A stretch of 24,399 bases of DNA from CAZCDS01 sp964497585. Its GTDB lineage: Bacteria > Desulfobacterota > Desulfomonilia > Desulfomonilales > Desulfomonilaceae. Location: contig CAZCDS010000088.1 of assembly GCA_964497585.1 (NCBI GenBank), forward strand, positions 1-24,399. The letters run 5' to 3'. The translations under genes and the position numbers were made by a program. The notes beneath the pieces were generated by a model, which ran no database searches, was not told the DNA's origin, and was given only the letters and a program-made list of their open reading frames with translations. This document shows positions 1 through 8,703 of the stretch, piece after piece (the first letter of the stretch is position 1; each line of letters opens with the position of its first letter).

Positions 1-21
1 TTCATACGCGATATCGCGCGC

Positions 22-153
22 TTACGACGTGGTCACGGTTTTGCAACCGCCTGTAAACAAAATGTTCCCTGTAAGGATAGGATGAAATGTCACTTTGTAT
101 CCTGTTTTGTTAACGAAGGAGGACTGCATTGGGTTGCCTTGTGATTCATACAT
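22..153 (-). CDS. possible small protein, 43 aa, unknown
   Basis: A short minus-strand frame starts with MYESQGNPMQ and ends with GGCKTVTTS. The ATG (complement of 151-153) is preceded by a good Shine-Dalgarno sequence, GGAGG, six bases upstream; that is the main reason to list it. I recognise no domain. It has one Cys and no clear membrane segment. It could equally be a chance ORF, because the codons give no strong signal and no neighbour supports it. Confidence 0.25.
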   Translation of the reverse strand: MYESQGNPMQSSFVNKTGYKVTFHPILTGNILFTGGCKTVTTS

Positions 154-333
154 GGCGCACCTCCAAGACTTGTGTTCCTGGCCGAACTTGTCGCCCTTCA
201 CCAATTCAGAAAGTCGCTGACGATTGAGTACACGAAGCCTCAGTGCGTCCTTCTATTCACACAGGAGCCGTAGTTTTGCTCCACTTGCCATGGTGGATGA
301 GGGAGGACGATGGCCGCAACGCCGCTTTAATCC

Positions 334-363
334 TTGACAACGCTTCTCTTTCTCTGGTAGCCT
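334..363 (+). promoter_or_regulatory. weak sigma70-like promoter of the barrel-protein gene
   Basis: A consensus -35 box TTGACA (334-339) is followed after 18 bp by TAGCCT (358-363), a poor -10 box. It lies about 90 bp upstream of the preferred GTG start of the barrel gene, so the spacing is reasonable. The -10 match is weak. Confidence 0.3.
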
Positions 364-451
364 GCCGTAGAATCCGTGCGTGTTCGTGAATATTGGGCCG
401 AGGGTTGCTACGACATCCTGGGGTAGCGATTCGGCCGTTCGGGGGTTCGGT

Positions 452-1978
452 GTGGAGTATTCCCGTCGTTGTTTGACGCTCATCTTTGTGGTTTTCGCTG
501 TTCTCATCGTTCCGTTCCTAGCGGGCTCGGTTTCGGCTCAAGGAGGAACGAGGAGATCAGGACTCGATCTCGCTCCGTCCAATCTTGTCGGGATGCCCGG
601 AACCACGGCAGGGCTGCCCCAGGGATCGAACTCGCTCTATCTGAACAGCGGGATGTTCCGTGACATCCTCGGCCCTATCCCTAACCTGGAGATCGGATAC
701 TTGTACCAATTTGGTAACAAGATCCGCACAGGCCGACTCTCACTCGACTATGTTCTCCCCGCCACCGTTAGGGGTGATCAGGCAATCTTCGCTGAGGCGC
801 ACGGAGAGTTCACGAATTTCTGGAAGACCCTGCAGCGTCTCCTGCGTTCGGGGAACAGTACCACGACCTACAGCGGATACCACGAGAGAACGGACCTCTC
901 CTTCGGGGGCGGGTACCGGAAGCTTTTCGGTGACAGCCTCATGCTCGGCGTCAATGGCTTCTACGACACGAGCAAGCTGGGCAGGCGTTGGTATGGCTCT
1001 GGTGGTTTGGGCTTTGAGATGGCCGCTCTCGGTGCGGGGAACGACCTGGTAGAGCTGACCTTCAACTACTACGGGGACATCTTCCAGGGCCGGAACAGCA
1101 TCATCAACGCCTTCCGAACCGGGCCAAGCAATTTCGACGTATCGGCTCGTTACTCTATCGAGTTGGGGGACTACGGCCCCGATCTCAGACTCAAGGCCAC
1201 AGGATACCAATTCGACATAGGTACCAGGCGATACGGCTGGAATACCGAGGCGGAAGTGCGCACCCGCAATGGCATGTTCAGCGTGAAGGCAGGCACGGGT
1301 CACGACCCGGTCAACGGCTGGTACCACACGGTAGGCGGGTTTGTGAACGTCGGTCTGGATGTTTCCAACCTACTCAATGGCAAGAGCCCGTTCGAGCCCC
1401 CGGAACCGATTTTCAGGAGTCCGAGAAACCTGCGACGCCTGCTTGCGCAAAAGGTGAACAGGGAGTACGTGAGTCCTCCAGCGAAATACGCGAGAAGATT
1501 GCTCGGTCGCGGGAATGGTTCAGCACCAGGGCCACCGCCACCACCTCCTCCTCCGCCGCCACATCCCTGCCCGTTTGGCTATCACATGGTCCTTCGCGAG
1601 GGCCGCGTCACAGCAGGTGGTTGGCACGGAGTAGCTTACTGTTACGAGCCGCGGGCACCGAACCCTATTATCTTACATATTCGATGGTATAACCTTCTAC
1701 ACGACATAACAGGAACATTCATTCTCAGAGTCAAAGCATGTGTTGATCCGAGTTGGGCTTGCGATGAGGGTTCGGAGTGGACTTGCTATCCCCCTGGCCC
1801 CCCGCAGCCAGTATCTTTGACCGCCGGAGACGGTTATGTCGATGCAGTGTGCTGGTTAACTGGGTTCTTTATCGGCTGTTCTCACTGGTTTATTGCACCA
1901 TCCAATTATGATTTCATCGAAATAGGACCTGGAGGCAGTTTGTGCCTCTACTGCACCGACTTCTTTGATGTAAACTGA
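452..1978 (+). CDS. outer-membrane inverse-autotransporter-type beta-barrel protein with short Cys-rich tail
   Basis: The preferred GTG start (452) gives 508 aa beginning with a clear signal peptide: RR, a hydrophobic core LTLIFVVFAVLIVPFLAG, then SVSA before QGG. A GGGGG run six bases upstream may be the ribosome site; a GTG at 380 gives 24 more residues but has no such site and would bury the signal. Residues about 60-335 alternate polar and aromatic strands with phrases such as LSLDYVLP, FGGGYRKLF, GVNGFYDTS, GLGFEMAA and FRTGPSNFDVSARY. These resemble the barrel domain of intimin/invasin-like inverse autotransporters. A run of ten prolines (361-370) links it to about 135 residues rich in Cys and Trp, presumably the exposed passenger. 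Typical inverse autotransporters carry long Ig-like passengers, so this tail is unusually short. The barrel assignment rests on remembered family patterns and is fairly firm; the tail is unrecognised. Confidence 0.8.
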   Translation: MEYSRRCLTLIFVVFAVLIVPFLAGSVSAQGGTRRSGLDLAPSNLVGMPGTTAGLPQGSNSLYLNSGMFRDILGPIPNLEIGYLYQFGNKIRTGRLSLDYVLPATVRGDQAIFAEAHGEFTNFWKTLQRLLRSGNSTTTYSGYHERTDLSFGGGYRKLFGDSLMLGVNGFYDTSKLGRRWYGSGGLGFEMAALGAGNDLVELTFNYYGDIFQGRNSIINAFRTGPSNFDVSARYSIELGDYGPDLRLKATGYQFDIGTRRYGWNTEAEVRTRNGMFSVKAGTGHDPVNGWYHTVGGFVNVGLDVSNLLNGKSPFEPPEPIFRSPRNLRRLLAQKVNREYVSPPAKYARRLLGRGNGSAPGPPPPPPPPPPHPCPFGYHMVLREGRVTAGGWHGVAYCYEPRAPNPIILHIRWYNLLHDITGTFILRVKACVDPSWACDEGSEWTCYPPGPPQPVSLTAGDGYVDAVCWLTGFFIGCSHWFIAPSNYDFIEIGPGGSLCLYCTDFFDVN

Positions 1979-2035
1979 CTCTCCAAACCGCTTCATCCTT
2001 CGATGCGGCGGCTCTTGCTCATAAAGCCGGAGAGT
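1978..2035 (+). other. three-way-junction stem-loop directly after the barrel gene
   Basis: An outer stem ACTCTCC/GGAGAGT (1978-1984 with 2029-2035) encloses CCGC/GCGG (1988-1991 with 2005-2008) and GGCT/AGCC (2010-2013 with 2025-2028). It begins at the last base of the stop codon. No U-tract follows, so it is not a standard intrinsic terminator. It may protect or trim the mRNA 3' end. Confidence 0.3.
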
Positions 2036-2914
2036 TCTGGATGCTGATTTCATTATTGCCTGATATTCTTGACTTGTCAACAGGCCACTCCGCTTTAGGA
2101 CGAACCCGTTGGCCATAGAGCAACAACTCGACTCCATATCTTATTCCGTCCCCAATCATCCTCACCTCGATGTTGGGGGATTTTCTTGCACGATGAGCAC
2201 ACCCATCGACTCTTCTCCCGGCCCGCCACATCATCGGCAAGCTATCGGTCCCCTGGGGCAAAGTCCCTTGTTTGCTGTGAAAACCTCCTTTGTGGCGTCA
2301 GGTACAAATGGAGCCTGGTCAGTGTGTATGAAGCTGCTGGAGCACAGGATGCCCTTCTTTCTCAATACACGAAATCCTTGTTCAGGCGGGAAAGAATGAT
2401 CTCTTCGATGATTGCATGCTGACCCGAGCGGTGGCTCCTGTACGCCCGCTCCGCTGTTCCTACTCCATCTCTTATGCTCTGCCGCTATACTCCCGGCCCT
2501 TACACTACCACAGCCCGCTCTACCGCCCAGCCCTAGTACTCAAGAGTACCGGTGCTGCTGGACGCTATACTGCTATATATATGCTTTTGGCACGGAAGCA
2601 GGGAATGCAGAACAATGTCAGGGGGTTGTGAGTTTGGGCTCGCCAACCAAAGTATCCATGAGGGAAAACTCACTCGGCGGTCTTTCTGTGAGGAGTTCAC
2701 AGGTCAAACCATTCGTGCTCCCGGCCTAGCCTGTTCAACGTAAATGCAGACATCAACGAGAACGCAACTGAGAACGATTCTACGCGAATTTGTGATTTGG
2801 CCGCTGGTTAGACCATTCAAAATATAGGAACGTTCGCCTATGAGGTTCTGAGGCGTTGAAATGTCGGCTCGTACTACCACCGATGAGTGAACCCTTGGCG
2901 TAACCTGCTTCCTT
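2036..2914. other. gene-poor intergenic stretch
   Basis: I see no convincing gene in these 880 bp. The open frames on both strands are short, lack ribosome sites and have improbable compositions (for example Cys/Leu/Pro-rich chance translations around 2412-2730). An AT-rich patch with TATATATAT lies near 2573-2582. The stretch may be decayed sequence, but no recognisable gene remnant could be read. Confidence 0.4.
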
Positions 2915-3346
2915 CTACTTCTCTCTGACGAAAGTGACTGCGGCGGCCTCGCTGTCACTGGGTTTCACATGAACATAAATGCCTTCCATCTTGTCTGGTG
3001 TCAGAATTTTAAATTTCGCAAAGCCGTCATGATCGACCATATGCAATGTCTTGTTATCATGGGCAATGACGGCCACGATCCTTTCTTTGGCCTTTTCCCT
3101 CTGATAGTAGCCATGAATAATTCGCCCTTGTTGCTTTTCCAACACGAGTTTGGTTTGACCTTTGGAGTATTCGCTGTCCCTATGCGTGATGTCAGATGGC
3201 TTTTCACCGAAGATCAGCAAGCCAGCCTCAATCTGACCCTTCCATTTGCCCACGAGGTTTGGGATTTTTGACTCCGCCCAACCAATCGAGACCGGAATCA
3301 CCAGAAAGCAGATGATTGATGCGCAAGCTAACTTCTTCCTGGACAT
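2915..3346 (-). CDS. small exported protein of unknown function
   Basis: The protein has 143 aa from an ATG at 3346 (complement). GGAGG lies directly before this ATG (AAGGAGGGA-ATG), whereas the upstream in-frame ATG would place a charged 25-residue stretch before the signal. Residues 1-24 form a classical signal peptide: MSRKK, then ACASIICFLVIPVSIG, ending WA before ES. The mature part begins KIPNLVGKWKGQIEAG, like the first strand of small lipocalin- or extracellular-barrel proteins that start with xGxWxG. It ends in short strands rich in Lys, Val and Phe (EGIYVHVKPSD, AAVTFVREK). It is therefore probably periplasmic or secreted, about 13 kDa and beta-rich. I do not recognise a named family. 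It stands alone on the minus strand between noncoding stretches. Confidence 0.7.
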   Translation of the reverse strand: MSRKKLACASIICFLVIPVSIGWAESKIPNLVGKWKGQIEAGLLIFGEKPSDITHRDSEYSKGQTKLVLEKQQGRIIHGYYQREKAKERIVAVIAHDNKTLHMVDHDGFAKFKILTPDKMEGIYVHVKPSDSEAAAVTFVREK

Positions 3347-3584
3347 TCCCTCCTTCTCCTCAAATCGTGTTTTATCTGGGGCGTCCAGACTATAACCAGA
3401 ATGACGCTTCATGTCTACCAAAACCGCTCAATCAGCTTAGCGGCTGGCCTGTAGGCTGAGCATGGGGAACCAAATCACCCTCTCAGGTGACATAAGCCAT
3501 GAGACCCTTCCAGTACTACACCTAAATCGTAATTAGAAACTCTGGATAGAGACTCGAAGGAGGACGGATGCGCTCACATCGGAG

Positions 3585-3630
3585 CGGATTCTAGCGAATT
3601 GGCTCTCACGGGAACGGATTCTAGCGAATT
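3585..3630. repeat. two operator-like direct repeats upstream of the winged-helix gene
   Basis: CGGATTCTAGCGAATT occurs at 3585-3600 and again at 3615-3630, exactly 30 bp apart. The flanks are also similar (CTCACATCGGAG versus CTCTCACGGGAA), so the whole unit looks duplicated. Each copy contains the inverted repeat ATTC-TAGC-GAAT. Two palindromic sites on a near-integral number of helical turns, 100 bp before a DNA-binding protein gene, suggest operators or iterons. Confidence 0.55.
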
Positions 3631-3729
3631 CCGCCCCAGCGTTTTACGCTTCAAGGTCCGCCCCCGCCCAAATTATCTATGACAAAGGGAGTGGCCTCGA
3701 ATAGTACTCGGCCGCCCCGAGGAGACAAA

Positions 3730-4425
3730 ATGTCAACCTATCAAACCAACCCCAAACCACGTCCGAGAACCGTGGAGGAATGGAGGGAAATCAGAAAAGA
3801 GCGATACCGCAACGGAGGCAAGAGCGGCGGGTGGAGAATCCTACCCCGTAAAGTCCTGTACTCCGATGCCTTCAATGAATTGAGTAAGTCGGCTAAATTT
3901 GCCCTCATTCTGAGTCTAGACCAACTCGACCAGTGGAAGAAAAAGAACCATCAGGGCCAGTCCTACAGAGAAACCAGCTTAGGGCCGCTCCGCAATGATG
4001 GACGCTTTTCTCTACCGAACAATCTCATGATAGACTACGGCATCAAAAGCTCCCACACCATCAGTCGAGTACGCAAGGAACTCGTGGCTGCTGGCTTCTG
4101 GGAGACCGTAGAGACTGGTACTCTCTATCAATCAGGCGTATTCCGCTGGTCGGATAACTGGCTTAGGTACAATCAGAAGCCCAAGGAGGCCCGTAAGACG
4201 CTCAGTACTTCTGATCAGCGGCCTGGATACTGCCATTACCCGAACATCATTCCGTACACTCAGCTAAAGCAGGCTGCTGCTGATACAGACCTGTGCTCTG
4301 GTACTCTTGCTGAACACTCAGGTCCTGCTGTACTGCCCAGTCAGCCAATACAGCTTAATCTCTTCGCTGAGCTGCCGGAGGATGATGATGCTAAAGAGTA
4401 TTGCTGTGCTGCTGAAGCAGTATAG
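3730..4425 (+). CDS. winged-helix DNA-binding protein, Rep/regulator-like
   Basis: The ATG at 3730 follows GAGGAG with five bases of spacing, giving 231 aa; an upstream ATG at 3679 has no ribosome site. The N-terminus is basic (PKPRPRTVEEWREIRKERYRNGG). Residues about 43-150 read like the winged-helix domain of phage and plasmid Rep-type proteins: a LSKSAKFALILSL helix, then GRFSLPNNLMIDYGIKSSHTISRVRKELVAAGFWETVETG, a helix-turn-helix followed by a wing, ending VFRWSDNW. The last 80 residues are low in order and end in DDD and Cys/Ala-rich sequence. It probably binds the 30-bp-spaced repeats immediately upstream, as autoregulator or replication initiator (inference). No catalytic motif is visible. 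Confidence 0.7.
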   Translation: MSTYQTNPKPRPRTVEEWREIRKERYRNGGKSGGWRILPRKVLYSDAFNELSKSAKFALILSLDQLDQWKKKNHQGQSYRETSLGPLRNDGRFSLPNNLMIDYGIKSSHTISRVRKELVAAGFWETVETGTLYQSGVFRWSDNWLRYNQKPKEARKTLSTSDQRPGYCHYPNIIPYTQLKQAAADTDLCSGTLAEHSGPAVLPSQPIQLNLFAELPEDDDAKEYCCAAEAV

Positions 4426-4445
4426 TACTGGTACATTAAGTTTAA

Positions 4446-4562
4446 CTGTGAAAATCACAGCGAGGGATGCCGAATGGTAACTGTGAAAGACGCACACTGT
4501 ACAGGGTCTGCGTGTGCAAAAATCGAAGCAAAATGGCCCGAACTGGTGCAATTTTCACACAG
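4446..4562. promoter_or_regulatory. CTGTGAAAAT palindrome and related copies downstream of the winged-helix gene
   Basis: A perfect inverted repeat CTGTGA-AAA-TCACAG lies at 4446-4460. AACTGTGAAA occurs at 4444-4453 and 4479-4488, and ATTTTCACACAG in the opposite orientation at 4551-4562. No U-tract follows, so these look more like protein-binding sites than a terminator. The rest of the gap to 4767 holds only a weak promoter-like pair, TTGACT (4632-4637) and TACGTT. Confidence 0.35.
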
Positions 4563-4767
4563 AGTCATAAACCGAGGGTCGGCGACGTCGGCGAGGGGTG
4601 AACTCAAACGGGGATGGGCTCAGGATTGCCGTTGACTGCGGAGCCAAAGGCGTGGTACGTTGAAATTCCGTGAACGGAGCGACTGATCTTGCAGAAAGGT
4701 GAGAATTGGAGTTGTTGCGCCATTCTCAGAATCTCAGCGACGACGTGCAAAGGAGTGAGGGGCGGAA

Positions 4768-5079
4768 ATGGTCAATAGAGGTGGTGCCACACCCCTGGTA
4801 GGGCTGAGCCTGCTTCTTTCAGTTGTGGCCATACCTTATGGCCTGTACCTGATCTTCCTACACTACGGAATTCGGAAGGGGCTCGCCTCGCTATTTGTCC
4901 CGCTCTACGGACCCTATTTCGTGCTCATCCCAGACAAGAAGAGAAAGCGCATCTTCAAACACGAGCTTTGGTGGATATGGGCTCTATGTGTGGGCTTTCT
5001 GCAAATATTGCTGATACTCTGTTTGGTAACGTGGTTGGTGGATATTGCCCCGCCCCCCAAGAAGTGGCCCTGGATGTGA
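4768..5079 (+). CDS. small inner-membrane protein with two helices
   Basis: The protein has 103 aa from an ATG at 4768, preceded by the purine-rich AAAGGAGTGAGGGGCGGAA. Hydrophobic segments lie at residues about 8-30 (PLVGLSLLLSVVAIPYGLYLIFL) and about 68-92 (WWIWALCVGFLQILLILCLVTWLV). They are joined by a basic loop containing PDKKRKRIFKHE, so by the positive-inside rule the loop should be cytoplasmic. The end is PPPKKWPWM. I recognise no family. Small two-helix proteins near mobile elements can be holins, toxins or accessory membrane factors, but nothing here decides among them. Confidence 0.6.
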   Translation: MVNRGGATPLVGLSLLLSVVAIPYGLYLIFLHYGIRKGLASLFVPLYGPYFVLIPDKKRKRIFKHELWWIWALCVGFLQILLILCLVTWLVDIAPPPKKWPWM

Positions 5080-5120
5080 GTTAGCATGTGGCAGAATCTG
5101 TGCCTCAATGGGAGGAAAGG

Positions 5121-5357
5121 ATGAAACGCAAGCGTTGCAGTGTTGAACGGATCATTGAAGAAAGCTTCGAGAGGCGGGAGGCCTGTTGTCGCAGGCACAA
5201 CCACGGCGAACTCTCGCCCGTAATCGTGCCAGCGCTCCATCATCCAGTTGCGCTCGGCGTGGAGATCTTTGGTGTCGTCCGGGTCACTCATGAGTCAATT
5301 CCTGTATACAGGGATAGGCAAGGAGTCTACCACAAGAGTGAAGAGGAGCGCACGTAG
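5121..5357 (+). CDS. small hypothetical protein
   Basis: The ATG at 5121 has GGGAGGAAAGG just upstream and gives 78 aa; a GTG at 5088 in the same frame has no ribosome site. The N-terminus is highly basic (MKRKRCSVERIIEESFERREACCRRH) and predicted helical. The rest contains VTHESIPVYRDRQGVYHKS, which might form a short hairpin. No family is recognised. A longer open frame exists on the opposite strand, so strand assignment rests on the ribosome site alone. Confidence 0.4.
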   Translation: MKRKRCSVERIIEESFERREACCRRHNHGELSPVIVPALHHPVALGVEIFGVVRVTHESIPVYRDRQGVYHKSEEERT

Positions 5358-5522
5358 ATCATGAGTCTGTCTCCATATACGGAGGTTGATGAAAGGATTG
5401 ATGAGGATCAACCACAACATTGTAGTTGACCGAGTGGGGGCTGTGAGGTACGCTCGACTCTCGCACCTTGGCATGATAATGTGTGCATTCTCGGTTGCAT
5501 AGGACCAAGGAACAAGGCCGAC

Positions 5523-7967
5523 ATGAAACTCGTATCAATAGCACTAAGGCTCAGACCTGTTAGATTTGGATTTCTTGTACGCCCGAACGACGCAACAAAC
5601 CTCCAACGGGTCTTTGAGATCAATACGAGTATATGGGGGGGCATGTTCAATCCAATCTTCCCTTATTTTGAGAGGCTACCCAAATGGTGGGATAGGAGTC
5701 CACTAAGGATATACAGTGCTAGGGAGCTTGTGCAGGGCTACCTTGAATTCTTTGAACCTGATTTTGTGGTGCAAACGGAAGAGGGTCAAGCAGCCAAGCT
5801 CCAGTTGCCCAAGGAAGTAACGCTCGATTTAGACGACGTGCTCAGACCCAAGCCAGAAAACATGTGGAAAGGGCACGGACTTAATGTCGTCGAACTGTAT
5901 AAGTACTTATATCACAAAGAATTCAAGTTTGTTCACCGCCACGAACCACGAATAGCGAAGATAATTCCCAGAGAGAGGGAATTTCGTCTTTTCACGTCTT
6001 GTGTCTTTGGTGCCTTTCCTAGGGAAAAGGACCTTGAGCATATAGAAAAAGCATTTATTACAGCTTTCACTCCAGAACAAGTGATGCTTGACGGCGAACG
6101 GCTCGCTTCATTATATGAGACCCCGGCTCTGTCACCTCTGGAGATCGGAAAGGGTGACATACGGGTGAGCTATTCTTCTCTTTCACTTCCTACATTGTTT
6201 CTATTGGATCCCAGTCAGCCGAGGGATATGATCGATTTCTGGAACCTCCGGGCTATCCAACCGAACGTATGGGCCATCCCGGTCCAGTGGATTGAGCTGT
6301 TATCGAAATTTTGTACAAAATTTTTGGCTGGCAGCGACAGTTCTCTGGCAACTGGGCCATCTGAGCCAATACCCAGACTGATTCAGATCTCTCGTTCTAT
6401 CCCTTCTACAGACGCTGATGATCTGTTCAAACGCTATGTCCCAGGCCCCAGACAAGTTCACGTGGGTGTTCGCCAATGGTACCCGCATTTTCGGACGGAG
6501 CCATCCTCCTCGACAAGGGTTGAGCAAAGGCCAGTCCTCACATCAAGAACAGCAACTGTAAATCCGGACGTATTCGAAGATGAAGACTTCGTTGAACTTT
6601 ACCCACTGAGTCCGGAATTCGCTGACGAACAGATCAATTATTGCCGGTGGGCCAATGTCGTCAAGTTAAGAGATCTTACCTTGGGAAGCGAGATTGCCAC
6701 TGTTTTCCCTAATAATTTAAGGAACCCATCCTATCCCCGCCCCGGATTTCTTGGTGTCACCCGAACCAATAGAGAAGGGTCCGTGTTTTTCCCTAAATCA
6801 ATAGAAATCAAGGAACACTGGAAGCCGATGGATGGCACATCAGCATTCATCGACTGGCTGAAGACTCAAAATGTTCGGGCGGAGATTTCCTCGGCAGGCA
6901 GGACAACATTGCAGATGATCCGAACGCTGCATGGTCTTGGAAGGCTTAGAGTAGTCGCTCACCCTGAGATAGTTCAGCTATTGCATAAAATGGCTCACAA
7001 GTCAGTACCTTCAGGGAAGGGCGGAATTGCCCGAAAAGAATACCCCGGTCGCACGTTCGGGTTTAAACGGTTGCAGGGGCTATTGCACAAGATCAACAAA
7101 TCATACAGAACCCCTGTCTTTAGTTTGGAGAAACTTACCAAATATAATGTACTACGTATAGGCTTAGAGGTGCAGTGCAGTCATTGTGAGTCTAGAAACT
7201 GGTATCCTGTTGACTCACTTGATTACGCCCTGGTCTGCGAAAACTGCTTGAAGAAATTTGATTTTCCCTCTGACAATCCTAGTACAAGTCCCTGGTGCTA
7301 TAGAGTAATTGGTCCGTTTAGCCGACCAGATTATGCACAAGGAGCTTATGCGTCAGCTCTTGCCATAAGATTCTTTTCGGAGTTTTCAGGTATATGGAAT
7401 ACTTCTCTTACCTGGTCCACTGGGCTAGACTTGAAGTTCCCATCGAGCAGTACCACAGAAGTCGATTTTCTCCTTTGGTATCAAAGGCAATTAATTCTAG
7501 ACGAAGCTCATGAGGTTGACCTGGTGTTCGGAGAAGCTAAGAGCTTTGCTGAGGAGTCGTTTAAGAGTGAGGACGTGCAGCGACTTAAGAGACTTGCGAT
7601 CCTTTTCCCCGGCTCAGTATTAGTGTTTGCAGCAATGAAGCAGCAACTCTCTGCGAAGGAGAAGAAGATAATATCTTCGCTTGCATTATGGGGCCGGAAG
7701 TATACAGCTTCTGGTAGGTTAAGAGCGGCTGTTGTAGTCCTCACCGCCACGGAGCTTTTTTCGTTAGATCGGCTCTCTCGAGAATGGGAGAGAAAAGGCG
7801 GCAGGCACGCAAGACTCATTCGTCCCCCCTACGTTGACGTTCGGAATCTTTGTGAATTAGCTGATCTCACGCAGCAATTGTATCTTGGCCTACCATCTAT
7901 AGGGGAATGGTACCGTAAGAAGTTGGAGAGGAAGGTCGAGAGACGGTCTCGGGTGCGGCAGAAGTAG
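5523..7967 (+). CDS. large uncharacterised protein: zinc ribbon plus C-terminal PD-(D/E)XK-like nuclease
   Basis: The protein has 814 aa from the ATG at 5523, with AAGG-containing sequence upstream; a GTG at 5481 would add 14 residues but is poorly placed. The N-terminus reads RFGFLVRPNDATNLQRVFEI, then WGGMFNPIFPYF, which looks like a conserved opening domain. LFLLDPSQPRDMIDFWNLRA follows at about 240. A four-Cys zinc ribbon lies at residues 552-575 (CSHC ... CENC). After it comes a nuclease-like core: E646-x-D648 in TEVDFLLWY, then E671-A-K673 in DLVFGEAKSF, then a helix with Q/K (SEDVQRLKRLAILFP) and a strand SVLVFAAM. This is the order expected of a PD-(D/E)XK fold (motif reading, not a database hit). 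It appears monocistronic, between an integrase module and small unknown genes. Its likely role is nucleic-acid cleavage, perhaps in defence. AT content is higher than in the right-hand genes, which suggests separate acquisition. Confidence 0.7.
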   Translation: MKLVSIALRLRPVRFGFLVRPNDATNLQRVFEINTSIWGGMFNPIFPYFERLPKWWDRSPLRIYSARELVQGYLEFFEPDFVVQTEEGQAAKLQLPKEVTLDLDDVLRPKPENMWKGHGLNVVELYKYLYHKEFKFVHRHEPRIAKIIPREREFRLFTSCVFGAFPREKDLEHIEKAFITAFTPEQVMLDGERLASLYETPALSPLEIGKGDIRVSYSSLSLPTLFLLDPSQPRDMIDFWNLRAIQPNVWAIPVQWIELLSKFCTKFLAGSDSSLATGPSEPIPRLIQISRSIPSTDADDLFKRYVPGPRQVHVGVRQWYPHFRTEPSSSTRVEQRPVLTSRTATVNPDVFEDEDFVELYPLSPEFADEQINYCRWANVVKLRDLTLGSEIATVFPNNLRNPSYPRPGFLGVTRTNREGSVFFPKSIEIKEHWKPMDGTSAFIDWLKTQNVRAEISSAGRTTLQMIRTLHGLGRLRVVAHPEIVQLLHKMAHKSVPSGKGGIARKEYPGRTFGFKRLQGLLHKINKSYRTPVFSLEKLTKYNVLRIGLEVQCSHCESRNWYPVDSLDYALVCENCLKKFDFPSDNPSTSPWCYRVIGPFSRPDYAQGAYASALAIRFFSEFSGIWNTSLTWSTGLDLKFPSSSTTEVDFLLWYQRQLILDEAHEVDLVFGEAKSFAEESFKSEDVQRLKRLAILFPGSVLVFAAMKQQLSAKEKKIISSLALWGRKYTASGRLRAAVVVLTATELFSLDRLSREWERKGGRHARLIRPPYVDVRNLCELADLTQQLYLGLPSIGEWYRKKLERKVERRSRVRQK

Positions 7968-8703
7968 CAAATATCGTCTCGATCGGCGGCATTTCGCCTC
8001 TACCCTCTGTTACCTTCGAACCACCGCCGCCCCTCCTGCATTCCAGTTCAACCAAGCACAGGCTCAAAAATGGCCTCGCCTCACCTCAATGAGCTTCTTA
8101 AGATTCAGCTCCAGAAGCCCTCACCTCAATCCTGAGCGAAGTTATGGAACGGGGAACGCCACGCCATGGCCGATTTTCCAAGAATTGGTATCCGTTCGAG
8201 TGGGGGCGGGGAGAAGAATCAGTCTCTGACTGGTATTTCGAGAGAAACGCTCCACGCTCCTCATGCCGCAATCACCATTTCTGTTTTGAGTTGTAAAGAA
8301 AATGACATTTTGTTGGTTTTTTCGGGAACCTTTTGTATGCTCAAGTGACAAACGATATGAGGCCAGCGATATCGCAAACATTATAAGATAACATTTTACA
8401 GGATAGGCCAGGGGAAACTCTGATTATTCAGGAGTTTCAGCAATAGACCGCTAACGGCGAATAGACCCGCCATCAAGGATTCTTTTCAAGGATTTTCCCC
8501 GCCGACGGCAGCGTCTCTCGATGAGGCGCTGTCCAATCAACAACGGATACATATTAACTGACTTATAAGCCAAAAGCCGCAGGGTGACAAGTGCGTACGT
8601 GCGGCGGCACGAGTGGCGAGCGTAACCCGCCGAGGCCCGACGTCTGTACGGGCGAAAATTAATAGAGGTGCCGGTAATACAGGAGAGAGCACCGAGGAAA
8701 GGA
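7968..8703. other. gene-free stretch with short repeats and hairpins
   Basis: No supported gene lies here. CCTCACCTCAAT occurs at 8079-8090 and 8119-8130, and TCAAGGATT twice near 8472-8495. A palindrome GCGATATCGC lies near 8367. A hairpin GGCAGCG/CGCTGTC lies near 8504-8530, and GTGC-GGCG-GCAC near 8598-8609. The part next to the zinc-ribbon gene could be a long structured leader. A 60-aa frame at 8166-8348 has no ribosome site and is not called. Confidence 0.35.
8414..8438. other. stem-loop in the intergenic region
   Basis: GAAACTC (8414-8420) pairs with GAGTTTC (8432-8438). The stem continues with TGA/TCA across a one-base bulge, around a TTAT loop. No U-tract follows on either strand. 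It could be a transcription or recombination signal; its function is unknown. Confidence 0.3.

Noticed and set aside
2412..2729. 105-aa ORF in the left intergenic region
   Set aside because: It has Leu/Pro/Cys-rich chance composition, no ribosome site, and three overlapping open frames of equal quality.
8166..8348. 60-aa ORF
   Set aside because: It has no ribosome site or recognisable domain, in a region full of short repeats.
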